Shown piece by piece: positions 47,150-58,660 of a DNA stretch of 64,000 bases (positions are counted from its first letter, which is position 1; each line of letters begins with the position of its first letter). The notes beneath the pieces were generated by a model that saw only the letters and a program-made list of their open reading frames with translations, had not been told where the DNA came from and searched no databases. The translations under genes and the position numbers were made by a program. The DNA comes from Plantago ovata (taxonomy: Eukaryota > Streptophyta > Magnoliopsida > Lamiales > Plantaginaceae). The DNA lies in the NCBI GenBank assembly GCA_028274465.1, contig CM051456.1, positions 115,311,397 to 115,375,396 of the forward strand, given 5' to 3'.

Positions 47150-49260
47150 TTTTTATTTTTTTTAAACGGCTAAAAAATATATTAATCGGACGGAACATAA
47201 GAAATGCTCAAATTTACAAACATAAGAAATGCTCAAATTTACAAACATAAGAAATGCTCAAATTTACAAAGTACTACGTTACAACCACCTCTAGCATAAA
47301 GCTTATAAAAACACCTAACAAATAAGAGAAGTAAAAAGCGTACACCCCCTAACCGTTATGACCGTGGCAAAAACTTGACCTACCCCTCGTCTAGTGTGTC
47401 CATCCTACTAGTAAGAGCCCAAGATCCGGGGAGTTTGCAAGTTGTACCATCAACTCTTAATCAAGTCCAAAGGAGTGGGCATATCTTTCGTAATAAGTTT
47501 AGGGGACTTAGCTAGATATGAAAGATGATGGTCTCATTTGGGCCACGGGACACTCACGAAAAAGGGAGGTATGACTCAATACAAGTACAACCAAAGCCTC
47601 AACCACTTCTAGGCAAGAAGAAATACAAAACCAACCTCTACACCAATACCATACCAACAAGAAAACTAGCACTACACACCCTCCCAACCAAGCAACCTAA
47701 AACCTCGCAAGATCAAACTTCACACAAGTCTTGATTTGAAACATGAAACAAGAAACAAGATGGTGCTAAAGAACCCATCAAACCGCAAGGCAACAAAATG
47801 TGCCGCACCAAAGCACCAAAGGATGGGATAACCGGATGATGAACAATACCCCCACAAGGGCCAAAACTCAAAAGCACCTCACATGAAACCAATTACGCGC
47901 ACCAACCCTAAGCCTCATGCGATCACGCTCCTACACCCTATGTCGGAAAGTGAACTTAAAACAAGCAACTTTGAGATAGGAACATCCGAAACTTCATCAA
48001 ACGTCAAGGTCCATCCTTATTAATGCGGGATGACTACGACTTATGTTAACCTTATCCCTTCTCTTAAGTTCACACAACCGGCAAGTGGCAAGCAATTTAA
48101 AGCCTCAACACGAGACTCTGAGTTCTCCGAACTTTTTACACTTGACTCAAGAAGCTCAAGTCCTTGGATTAAAATCCGAAAAAGGAATGATCCCAAGAGG
48201 ATCAATTTCCTTTTCGAATCTACTCACCAAAGTAGAGAGGTCCCGAAAACACATAAACCTGACCACCTTAAGGAAGGTTCAACCTCTTGGCACCTACACG
48301 AGACAACAAGACAAGGAGATAAACTTATTAATCGTTAGATACCGAAAGGAACACTTAAAAGTTTAGGCATTGTCTTGGTTCCAAAAGCCAATCCACCACA
48401 CTAGCATTTGTTTTCAAAATACCCTTCCCTCTTAGCCACCACTAACAATGTATATTTTTATCTTTTCGACTACTTCCCAAGGATATTAATCTTTATTTGA
48501 ATAGGAGAGTTTGTTCCTTGCCAACCATAAATTTCATAGGATCCCATGCCAAAATATTTGCCATACTCTCTTTTTCCCTCTTGGAGTTGCACCAACAAAA
48601 GCTTCTAGGCACTCCACCAACGAATTAGCTAAAGGATAGCCTACTTGAATCTAATTACCCATCAAATCCCACAATTTACATGACAATGAGCAACCCCGTA
48701 GAACTGTCATGAGGTCTCTTCTTCCCTCCCACACCATTTGCAAAGATATTCCGTGTCACTCAAAAAGACCTCTCTTCTTCTAAGGTTTACCTTTTTGTGG
48801 GTAACCGGTCTTGTAGGGCTTTCCACACGAAAGCATTGACCTTTGAAGGCCCATATTTCAACCAAACTTCCTTATATCACCGTGCAATCTCTATGATCCC
48901 TCCATGAGCATTAAGTTCTTGATAACCTTCACTAGTAGTATATCCTCCTCCCTTTATAGCGCCCCTAACCCAAGTGTCCTCTACTCCATCTCTCAACGTT
49001 GATCTTTCTACCTCCTCTCTTAATTTCACCTACTCTTCCTTTTCCCGAACTAACAACTCTCTTCTCCACTCCCCATGAAAAGTCAAGGTACGAAGATTTC
49101 CCACAAGTCTTTCCCCAACAAGACAATCCTTCCTTGATTCTAACCAGAAAAGTCTTGGGAACACATCCTTTAGCGATTTAGCCCTACCTCCCCATCTCTC
49201 CGACCAAAACAGAGTATTCAAACCATTGCCAACTTCCTTCTTGCAATTTACCCAAACCAA
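47150..49260 (-). mobile_element. Degenerate LINE, 3' half
   Basis: On the minus strand broken frames read like the C-terminal part of a plant LINE reverse transcriptase with its zf-RVT region: EVGNGLNTLFWSERW and SLKDVFPRLFWLES near 49230-49120, then VWLKYGPSKVNAFVWKALQD near 48880-48820, then CKLWDLMGN near 48690. Stops and frameshifts separate them. The 3' end is probably the A-rich stretch (complement of 47150-47165). The reverse-transcriptase core is not visible, so this is a dead fragment. Confidence 0.75.
47196..47270 (+). repeat. Three exact tandem copies of a 25-bp unit
   Basis: Three perfect, head-to-tail 25-bp copies starting CATAAGAAATGCTCAAATTT, close to the 3' end of the minus-strand LINE remnant. 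Confidence 0.95.
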
Positions 49261-50961
49261 TCACTCGCACCCACCTCGCTCCACTATTGTAACGTATAAT
49301 ATTGAAGTTTAAATCTAAAAACGATTTTGCCAGATGTCAATTATTAGTTTGTGTATATTAAAATTGAAGGGTTGAGGTGTTTGGTTAAGGTCGAGATAAG
49401 TGTGCGAGGCGAAATGGTTAAATCAAATAATGGTGTCTAAATCTCGACTTAGGCTATACTTTTTTCGTTTCAATGGAACTAAATTGATTTGAATTGAACT
49501 TATTTATAGTATAAAAAACAACTAAAGTAATTTGAATTGAATTGATTGATTTTAAGATGAACATAAAAGAGACTTAAGCCTAAGCCTAAGGTACTTTTTT
49601 TTTTCAAGGTTAGCTAATGCTCTTACGGTAAGCTATTTCTTGAATTACCGTTAGTGGTAAGATTTATTAGACGAAAAAGTGGTTAAAATTTACTTCTCCC
49701 ACAAGAGTTTGAGGATATCAATGTGTTGTGTTTGTTTTTTTGGTTTTGAAACCTCGTTTGAGGATATCAATGTGTTGTGTTTGTTTTTTTGGTTTTGAAA
49801 CCTCGTTTTCTGTATTGGACGCACCTCTTATGCACCTTAATTTTTCTCTTGTAATATTTGGAGTCCAAAAAATTTACCGTTTAAAAAAAAAAACATTTCA
49901 TAACCGCACCGGAGTCCGGACAAGCTGGGAAATGAGAAAATGAAACAAGAACGAAAACTAGATGAATATGCACTGTGATAAACCTAGCGTTGATTAAGCA
50001 TCTTATTCGTAGTACTCCAAAATTTTAATGTAAAACAAATAAAAAGGTCTATGGAGAGCTGTCCAAAGTAAAGTGGCGGAGAGTACAGAATAATTAAAAC
50101 ATTGAAAAGAAAGGGACCTCTATGTTATTGGCTGGCCTACAAGTGGCAATTTGGCAAATACTGAAACTTATCAACCTAAACCACAGTTAAGCCGACTGGG
50201 GTAATTAATTACCTATAGACATAATTAATGCCAACATTAACATTATGTCATTGGTCAAAACATCCCATGTGAAGTAGATAATCTAACCATAAGCTTTAAT
50301 TTAATGAAATCAATTGCATTAAGATCCCGTGTCACATTTCTATTGCCGAAACTAATTCGATCTAACACCATTGATAAGTACTTAAAACTATTAAAAACAC
50401 ATAAAATGGAATATATGCAAGCACGATGAAACTTCGAGAACAAAACAAATATAAGCCGTACTAACCCCTAGTATTGTTTAATCATAAAGCTTGACCCCTT
50501 AATCATAGCGTATTAGTATTATTAATCGGGATCAGACAAATTAAAGTACTACTACCAAATAGACATAAGATAAGGATATTCATAAACTATACTATTAGTT
50601 CTAACAAAATAATAAAAAATGTACATTTCACCGAGCCACTTTTGCCACTTTCAATAGTTGTAGCAAATTCCAACAATACCAACTCTCCTTAACATACAAG
50701 TATCTCTGACCCTCTCTATATATGGCTACTATAAAGAACAAAAAAAGTGTGATGAAACATTTCTTTAGACTCACCTTCATGTCATATGAGCCTGCCAATT
50801 TTTCATGTGCTACAATATTATGTACTCTTGAGAACACAGGGTCCGTAGCGGCCTAGCGGGCGGTATGTACCGAGGTTTCTTGATTCGAAGCGAAGCCGAG
50901 TCGAACGAACACAAACAATTGTAATAGTACAGGTCATTAGGTAATTCACCTATGACTTCTT
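49261..50961. other. Intergenic DNA between the LINE remnant and the TBL gene
   Basis: AT-rich and without recognised genes, apart from the tandem repeat at 49708-49805. The last 130 bp is the 3' flank of the TBL gene. Confidence 0.4.
49708..49805 (+). repeat. Tandem duplication of a 49-bp unit
   Basis: Two exact 49-bp copies beginning TTTGAGGATATCAATGTGTT and ending GAAACCTCG. Confidence 0.95.
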
Positions 50962-53480
50962 TTATTGCTGATTTTGGCTCAGTTTTACCAAGAGTTCAGC
51001 ATAGAGGATTTCATTCCACGAGTCAGGTACTCCAGGTAGACACCAGTGGCTGCAGTCTTGGAATCTAAAGGGAGATCGTTTCTCTTCTTCGGTGTAATGT
51101 TGTTTACGATATACTGATGGATGGCCATCCTTGCGGTAATCTGTCATTCGTGTGATGTTGAGATATGTTACACTGGTCTTCATTCCTGTCAACACTTTCT
51201 CCAAAACTTGCATCTTAGGCGGGTAATTGGTGAGATATGTGTCGTTCTTTATTGGCTCAGTTTCGTGGTCACATTGCCCTCCAGAATTCCACTGCCCACC
51301 GCTGCACCAAAGTAACAGAAATTTAACAACTAGGGTTCATAAAACAAGAACAATTCAGGCCTCATATAATGACAGTGAGACCAAAATCAATCAAATAGTG
51401 TTCATAAAGGATCTATATAGTTCTAAGTTCTAACATCGTGGCTGTAAGGCATGAACACCCAGCATCTTCTCCATCAACAACATTTCCATTATACATATCT
51501 TATAAGAACAGACCGAACATTAAAAGAAACCAATCACTCCTAAAGACTGTAGCAAGGCGATATGGGTACCTGAAATGAGAGGCAGAATATCCCCTAAAGA
51601 AGACTAATGACTTCTTGGGATTGACATTGGTATCCACCCATCTTCCCCATGTTGTTAAAGCCTTTCGAAATGCCTCTTGCACATTCAAATCACTATACAC
51701 ATGACTACCTTCCTGATAATAGTCCTTCCTGCAACATTTCACGATGGAACTTTAACACCATTGAATCACAGCACATTCCAGTTAGTACATTATCCACGTT
51801 AAACAAGTTTTACCCTTTGGAAGTCTTCTCATGAGTCCACCAATGTCCAGTGTTGAATACGATAATATCAGCGTTCTTATACTTCTGAGCAGAGCTACCG
51901 ATTAAATCCAATCGAAGCGTTTCCTTTTTCTTCCCATTTCTATCCGCAGCTTCCCATTCTTGGACCAAGAACGGTGATACAAAAAACTCCACCGTACTCT
52001 TGTAGTCCTACAAAGATTTTAGCAAACTCGATAAGATAAAAACTCAAATAAATCCCATGTTACACAGAAATTGATTAATAACAACTTACTTCAAATACAA
52101 AAGAATAAGAAGCTTCGGATCGAAAATGATGCCGGCCAGACTGTTCATACACTTTCTTCTGGTTTTTAACAGAGTTTTTAAGGATACAAATAAGAGATTC
52201 CCACATATTTCTATTAAGAGAATCGCCAACGAAAACTAGCCTCTTTCCTCTCAACAATTCCAGCATGTGGCTTCCATCCAATCTGAGAATATTCAAGATT
52301 AATGCAACTAAATTAATCAGTAAACTTACATTACTCAAGAACAAACTGTAACTAAACCATACACTTGAATTCAAAAACAAACGCTAGACATAATACTTGT
52401 GGAAAGCAAAACAGAGGATTTGAAAACAGACCTGGGAAGAGTACAACTCTTGGGCTTCCATTTAAGCTTATGATAGGCCTTATCAGGTCTACCATTGAGA
52501 AAACAATTGAACTGCTCATCAATCAAAGAACAAGAACCAGGCTTGTAGAGTGGATAAGACTCGTCTGTGACCCAATTCCCATCAAAGAAATCACAGTTCC
52601 TCAAGGACTCAATGAGATCATTAACCCCATCTTTCTCCTTAGTGCTCTGTTTCTTCATGAAGGAAGAAGATAAATTCTTAACCTCCAAACCCTTTTCAAC
52701 AACCACCGGCTTTGGTGTTAAATTAAGTGTCAAATTTGCAGAAACTGGTGATGATGATGAACTTACAGTCTTATTTGCAGAAACTGTGGCATCATTTGTA
52801 CTCTGATTTTGCTTCAAGACTCCAACTTTATCATCATTTGCCAGTGGTGATGACGAACTTACAGTCTGATTTGCAGACACTGTTGAATTTATAGTCTGAT
52901 TTTGCATCAAGACTCCAACTTTATCATCATCACTTGTAGAAACTACAGGCTTAGGGGATGGACTTACAGTGTCATTTGCAGAAACTGTGGAATTTGGGGC
53001 AGCAATTGAAGTCAGATTTTGCACCAAGACTCCACCTTTATCATCGAATTGCTGATTATTCCCGACAGTTTGGTTGTTGAGTGAGTCTTGTGGAGAGGGT
53101 TTCTGTAACTGGGCTGTGTAATTAGTGAGAGTTTGGTTTTGGAGAGGCAAAAGGGTTTGGTTAATAGGAGATCTAGAGGAGTTGGGGAAGAGATAATTGT
53201 AAACAGAAGAAGAAGAAGAAGAAGAGAAGTGAGATCTGTCAGAAGAGTCATCTGATAAAAGTACACTGGAAGTGTTAGAACCGACAGAGAAGATATTGGT
53301 GAACCAAGGGGAAGAAGAGTTGGAAGAAGGTGTGAAGGCAAGAAAGATTGTGCAGGCGATGAAGAGGAAGAGAACAGAGTAAGCAAAGGCGGCACTTCTT
53401 TTGGTTTTGAGAATGGAAAAATGTGGTTTCATCTCGGAGATGCCATTGATGGGTGCGTACTTTGTTATCGATGATGCCAT
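50962..53480 (-). CDS. Trichome birefringence-like (TBL) protein, five exons
   Basis: Exons 53480-52432, 52282-52090, 52007-51814, 51728-51570 and 51301-50962; every junction is GT-AG and phases agree, giving 644 residues. A membrane anchor lies at about 30-49, as in type II Golgi proteins. A Ser/Asn/Thr-rich stem runs to about 285 and has three related blocks beginning DDK(G/V)GVL at 146, 185 and 216, rich in N-glycosylation sequons. The TBL domain follows with CDFFDGNWV at 296, the GDS motif at 369-371 ([11 protein letters not shown]), [12 protein letters not shown] at the exon 4/5 join, and the DxxH motif at 614-617 (DCSHWCLPG). Characterised members O-acetylate wall polysaccharides in the Golgi; which polymer this one uses is not visible. 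The long stem suggests the TBR/TBL1/TBL2 side of the family. It ends at LVKLSQNQQ with a normal C-terminus. Confidence 0.92.
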
Positions 53481-54436
53481 TGTCGGTCGGCAACAAGGTT
53501 TTTTTACTTACCTTTTTTTCGGTACTATAGTTAATACTTGTGTGTGTTTGTACCAGTTGGGTTCACGGAATTGGATGAGAATTTCTTGGAAAGAGAAGAG
53601 AGAATAATATGGAAGCAAGTTGTGTGAGAAATTCGGACTCTTGTTGAAGAGATGAGAAAGACCAGTGTTGTCTGGCTTTCTTTCTGTAGGGACTCAAATG
53701 GAGAAGACGAAGAAGAGAGAACGCTATCGTGTCATGTGACTTTTTTGCAGAAAGAATAAAGTAATTTTGGTCTTAATTACTTTAATTACGAACAATTTTT
53801 TGTTTCTTATGTATGTAGCTCTGCTTGAGAAATTTTTTTACCCCAATCTTTAACTTCTTTTTTTTTTTTTCTAATCTTCTTCAAGTAATCTGGACCTAAA
53901 TCTGGTTCCAAACTTGAGCTAACTGCGACGATTCCAATCGTCAGGTTTGTAATCATCACGGATTACACACGTAATTAGTGAGAAATATTAGCACACATAA
54001 AAAGATTCGAGAAATCATCTTAGTTATGGTAAAAAAGTGATGGTAAAAGATTAGTCAAAATCCTACAAAATCTTGCTTTCATCTCTTAAAATATTCTAAA
54101 ATATTTCATTTACCTTTTTTACAAGACAGCTTAATTATTATTATTTTTTACAAGACAGCTTAATTAAGAGCCTAAATCGATGAGATAGTAATACACTAAA
54201 TATGTAGTAATGGTCTTTGATGTACACTTGGATAAAGTTGCACTAACTTGTTTAGTGAAGTGGTTCCTTTGAAGGTTTTGTTTAAATTAGTGATAGTGAC
54301 GAATGACACTAATTAATCAATGTAAACCTTTATGGGGAGTTGGAAGAAAATTAGAATTAGAAACGATATAATTAGGTATAATCATCATCTGAATGAAATG
54401 AAAAGAATTTTTTACTAATTCTAGATGAAATATACA
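53481..54436. other. 5' UTR, promoter and upstream DNA of the TBL gene
   Basis: AT-rich, with T runs around 53862-53872 and a small direct repeat (TTTTTTACAAGACAGCTTAATTA, 54114-54166). No other gene is seen. Confidence 0.4.
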
Positions 54437-54580
54437 TTGTTGGTGTTAGTTCAATTTGTTTAAATCAAATGGAAAAAAAAAAAAAAAAACGTTCTTCGAC
54501 CTTGGTGCTAGTTCAATTTGTTTAAATCAAATGGAAAAATATACGTTCTTGGACCTTAGTGCTACTTCAATTTGTGTAGA
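54437..54580 (+). repeat. Imperfect tandem repeat, unit about 56-62 bp, 2.4 copies
   Basis: The segment TTAGTTCAATTTGTTTAAAT followed by CAAATGGAAAAA, an A run and ACGTTCTT(C/G)GACCTT recurs at about 54440, 54502 and (partly) 54558. The copies differ mainly in A-run length (17 versus 5). Confidence 0.85.
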
Positions 54581-55933
54581 TAACGACTAAAATCGGTTGT
54601 TACAACATAGCTATAAGGTCTTTTAACTAATTGGCGCTTAATAGTAGGTTAAACATGACATTTGAGTTGGAGAAAATATCAAAATTGCCACCACCGTCGG
54701 GAATCAGTTGGAGACATACCACTGCTACTTTGCCACGTGTACACGTCTTTGATTGTAAGTTAGCTTAGCCACACCTATAATCTCTGTCCTTTTCTAACTA
54801 TTCGATCGATTTCGAATTTCACACATTTTGCTGCATTTTTTCAAATTTGGAAATCCAGTTGCTCATTTATTCCAACGAAAAATCACAAATGAATTCCAAA
54901 ATCTCGTGTAAACGTTTTGGTTGACTCATTGACTGCATTTACATTTCTTTTAAGAAATAAAAAATCATATGCATTTGCATTTTATGATGATACTACTACG
55001 ATGTTATATTACATTTACAAATTAGTAGAATTTAAAATTAAAACATGATAAAGTCAACTACGGAATATATCCCATGTAAAATAAAAATACATAGAATACA
55101 ATGCATATATGTATACCAATGAAACTCCTACTATGACTAAACCCATTAGCTAATGTGTCCTTAGTTAACTTTTTTTTTAATTAAATTGCAAAGTAATATT
55201 CCATATTCTGTCTATTACCTTTCGTGCGTCTTCAACCAAAGTTTGTTAAGGCATACGAGTAAAAGATGTGAATCAAAGTGAATTATGAGATTCTCACATT
55301 ACAATTGTATACAAATATTCAATTCAAAGTTGAGAGTATAAAATTCAGTTTTTCTGAACATATATCAGTAACTTTTATACAATTTAACTAGTTGTCCCGA
55401 ACAATTTCTACAACTCCTACTACTCCAATTTTGATCAAACAAAAACCATTAATATCAACATATAACGATGAAAGAGATGGTTGAAGAATGCAAAGTGTTG
55501 CTTCATAACCCTTGGCAAACTGATTAAATGGATAAAACGGTGTGCAAAAGTGTGTGCAAATAGATTGGCTAATTTAGACGGTACAAATTTGGGAGTGGAA
55601 ATGTTTAGAATTTACAACCTCCCTCCCTTTAAATTTTTGAATTTTTGAAATTTAATATAGTTTGAGAAGTGGAATGCATTACATTTTAAAACGAAAAAAA
55701 CAGTATGAGGGGTGAACAAATTAAATGGTACTAAACGAGGTGATAAGCTTCTCTTTGGTGGGTGAAATTGGCACTCCAATATGATTATAAATTATACAAA
55801 TGTTGTGGAAAGGCAATCAATTGCAAAGATTGATTATTTCAAGTATTATTGTAATTAGGCTAATGAATCGGCCAAATCGAATCATTAAAGTCATAGATCT
55901 ACATAGTTATAGACCTTTGTTAAATTACATCGG
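54581..55933. other. Intergenic region
   Basis: AT-rich; no gene or bounded element recognised. Confidence 0.45.
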
Positions 55934-55992
55934 TGAGGATTGAACCCAGGCCAAATATATAGCAAACAAACATTCTAACCACTTGAACTAAG
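55934..55992 (-). mobile_element. tRNA-like SINE head
   Basis: On the minus strand TAGTTCAAGTGGTTAGAAT (A-box-like, 55974-55992) and CCTGGGTTCAATCCTCACC (B-box-like, 55934-55952) are spaced roughly like an internal polymerase III promoter. No cloverleaf can be drawn with confidence, so a SINE head is likelier than a tRNA gene. It abuts the plus-strand LINE remnant. Confidence 0.5.
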
Positions 55993-55998
55993 GCTTAT

Positions 55999-56655
55999 AC
56001 AATCGATTGGGGTGCACTGGAGGAGATTCTAATTGAGATGAACTTCCATTCCCAGTTTATCAGATGGGTGATGATTTGTGTGAAAACTGTGTCATATCGA
56101 TATCTGGTGAATGGTAATCCTAGCAAACTTTTGAAGGCAAAAAGAGGAATTCGACAAGGGGATCCTATCTCGCCACTACTTTTTGTTCTGGTTATGGAGC
56201 ACCTCTAGAGGAAACTTCAAAAGCTGAAACTGGACCTAAACTTCAATTTTCATCCCAAGTGTGAGCGAGTGAATTTATAACAAATTTGTACTTTGCCGAA
56301 TGATAGGTTATTTGTATTTTGCCAACAATTGGAGTCTACCCGGCATTTGTTTTTTAACTGTGGCTTTACTAAAGCGCTTTGGAAGGAGATCTTGCAATGG
56401 ATGAATATCAAACACGAACCTGATGCTTGGGACATTGAAGTGCAGTGGTTAATGCGAAACGCTACTGGCAAAGGGAAAAAAGCGCTGCTGATAAAGCTTG
56501 TTGTAGCAGAAACCCTTTATGCCCTATGGATATTGCAAAACCAGATCATTTTCAAGCATGGGGATGCTAACCAGTTTGTGACAGAAAGGATCAAGGAAGT
56601 AATACGGACTCGCTGCCTTGTTTTGCCAAAGCTGCGGGACGTTGTTCCTCCTTAG
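55999..56655 (+). mobile_element. Dead LINE with an internal deletion
   Basis: From 55999 the frame reads IDWGALEEILIEMNF ... KRGIRQGDPISPLLFVLV, the reverse-transcriptase palm of plant LINEs, ending in a stop (CTC TAG near 56207). It continues in frame with KCERVNL and a second stop, then jumps to a zf-RVT end (RHLFFNCGFTKALWKEILQW, open from 56293 to 56655). The FADD catalytic block and several hundred residues between are missing. It cannot encode an active enzyme. Confidence 0.85.
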
Positions 56656-56883
56656 AAATCAGCGTTTATGAAACTGTGCACCTTGAACTGATGTACTTGT
56701 TTTCCTTGCTAAATGTTCATGTGCTTTGTTTTATGTTGAGTGAGATGAGTCTTGTGTGATTCGTTTGAGAGGCCTGGATCTTAAGATCGACATTGTACTT
56801 GCATTGTTTTGGATAATAGAAGTTGATGTACGTTCTAAATAGTTTTAGACTTTTAGTACGTACGACAAAACTATATAGGACTT

Positions 56884-56974
56884 TTGATTTAACAAAACGG
56901 TTATTTTGCATCTAACAATCTTGATTTAACAAAACGGTTATTTTTGCATCTAACAATCTTGATTTAACAATTTG
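56884..56974 (+). repeat. Tandem repeat, unit 37-38 bp, 2.4 copies
   Basis: TTGATTTAACAAAACGGTTA followed by TTTTGCATCTAACAATC occurs twice and then begins a third time. The second copy has one extra T. Confidence 0.9.
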
Positions 56975-57138
56975 TCAGACCAAGCTTCATTGTATTTTGT
57001 TGAGCATAGCACCTTATGGTTTTACTTTAAACCGATGCCAAACGTACAGTTATACACTCCAACTTACTGGACCTTCATAACAAGAAGGCAAGTCTATAAA
57101 TGTGATTTGTAGGATGTTAATTATTTCAGGTTTGAATC

Positions 57139-57311
57139 ATATGGTGGTGCAGCGGTAAGGGGTTGGAATAGTGAACGAAAGGTGTATAGTTTGATCCATG
57201 GCGGTGGTGGAGTTATAAGGTTGGTTTAGGCGTGAAGTTATAAAGTGGTTTAGAAAGTTTGTATAATATTAGTGTGGAAAAAGTTGTAATATTTGTCGTT
57301 TAAAAAAAAAA
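57139..57311 (+). mobile_element. tRNA-derived SINE with A tail
   Basis: A-box-like GGTGCAGCGGTAAGG near 57146, B-box-like TAGTTTGATCCATGG near 57186, a body of about 100 bp ending TTGTAATATTTGTCGTTT, and a 10-A tail at 57302-57311. The 3' body resembles that of the SINE at 28644-28792, so both belong to one family. Confidence 0.75.
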
Positions 57312-58204
57312 TTATCTCGGGTCTTCCGAATTCCAACGTCTTAAAAAGAGGAAAATTAAATGAAAATGGATTTGTGGACAAAATTAGCGAGCATATAAGT
57401 AATGACAGTGTGGGTGATGAGAATTTGCATAAAAGTTGTGGTTATCGTTATACTATAATAACTAGCTACCTAGCTAAAGGTTTGAAAATGACTTCAATGA
57501 TATATCCGTGTCATAAAGTTTGAAAAAGGAATTCAACAAATTAATTATGGAACCGGGATTTATATATAGCGTCGGTGCTCAGTGCAATATTAGTAAATTG
57601 CAATGCATACAGCTTCGTTAATTATAAAATCATGCGACCTTAATTGATGATTGATCTGAGATCTATAGCTTAATTACAACAACACCAAGTCACCAAGATG
57701 ACACGATACACCAAAAATACATAACCAACTGTTAAAAATTAGTAGTGTTACGAATGAGGGAGAAAACTAAACATTTTATGTGGCAAACGTGTGTTTTTAA
57801 GGCGCGCTTGGGGGAGGGGGGTTGAAGAGGAAGAACCCGAAAAGCGTGCCGAATTACCAAAGGAATGAGGCAACGTGCTTTTTCAATAAAGCGCATTTCC
57901 ATTTTATCCCAACTGAAAAGGGATTTAACTTGTACTGTATGCATTAATGTGTGTACATTGAGATTGTAACTGCTATAAATAGCAGCTCACAGAAGCCTGT
58001 ATTTTCCATCTTTTCATTCAATGAATTCAATCATTTCTTGAAGCTTTAACTTACAGAAAAAGGAAGTTTATACATCAACTTATAAGGAAAACAAGCAGAA
58101 AGAACAGCCAGCTGCATATATACATACTCCATATATATGGAACAGAACATCTTTAAAGTTCAACTCGAGCAGTTGGCAACACAGGAACACTACTGAAGAC
58201 AGAT
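57312..58204. other. Intergenic region downstream of the CYP716 pseudogene
   Basis: No gene recognised. A GC-richer patch near 57799-57850 (GGCGCGCTTGGGGGAGGGG) interrupts the AT-rich background but has no identifiable function. Confidence 0.4.
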
Positions 58205-58660
58205 TTATTTCTTCTCATAAGGCTGAAGGTGAACTGGAAGCCCGTAAACTGGTGTAGGAGAAGCATGGATTGGAAGACTATATCTTCTCGTTCGGGATTG
58301 CTTTTTCCAGCTAGAACCTTTTAACCACATTAATTGTGCATGAAAACTAAGATTTCCAGTCTAGCATACTCTTTTCCGGGGCACATTCTAGATCCTCCTC
58401 CAAATGGTACGAATGTAATAAAAGGAGCGGGTCCAAGTCCCTCACATCTTGAAGGGTCATCAAACCTTTCAGGTTCTGGGAAGTATTTTGGGCTCTTGAG
58501 TGCGCTGAATTTACTGTCCAAAATATCTGCAATTTATGCTCGATCAAGAATAAGCAAAAGAAATATTTTTCTAAACAGATAAGGACTAGTGAATGGAAAT
58601 GTAAACTATATACATACCTTCCATCCTTTAGGAATATATAACAAAGAGAAGATATGGTCT
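58205..58660 (-). pseudogene. CYP716-like cytochrome P450 pseudogene, 3' part
   Basis: On the minus strand an exon end IPKGWK|GT (58618) is followed across a short intron by an exon from 58526: IFWTVNSAH, then after a frameshift [36 protein letters not shown] (heme-binding Cys kept) and MHN. A 4-base insertion (TAAT) then breaks the frame. VVKRF is followed by a stop, LEKAIPNEKI by another stop, and after one more shift the normal end HASPTPVYGLPVHLQPYEKK appears before TAA at 58205. PERF-to-heme spacing, [13 protein letters not shown] and the C-terminus are typical of CYP716 (triterpenoid oxidases). At least three independent breaks make it non-functional. Sequence further upstream (58660-58900) may hold more decayed P450 but is not convincing. 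Confidence 0.88.

Noticed and set aside
47196-47270. CRISPR-like spacing of 25-bp repeats
   Set aside because: The copies are directly adjacent with no spacers, and the genome is clearly that of a plant.
53012-53395. 127-codon frame overlapping the TBL first exon
   Set aside because: It is a shifted reading of the Ser-rich low-complexity stem on the same strand; the TBL frame is supported by motifs and splice phases.
55934-55992. Possible functional tRNA gene on the minus strand
   Set aside because: Box-like motifs exist, but the acceptor and anticodon stems do not pair convincingly, and the context is retroelement DNA.
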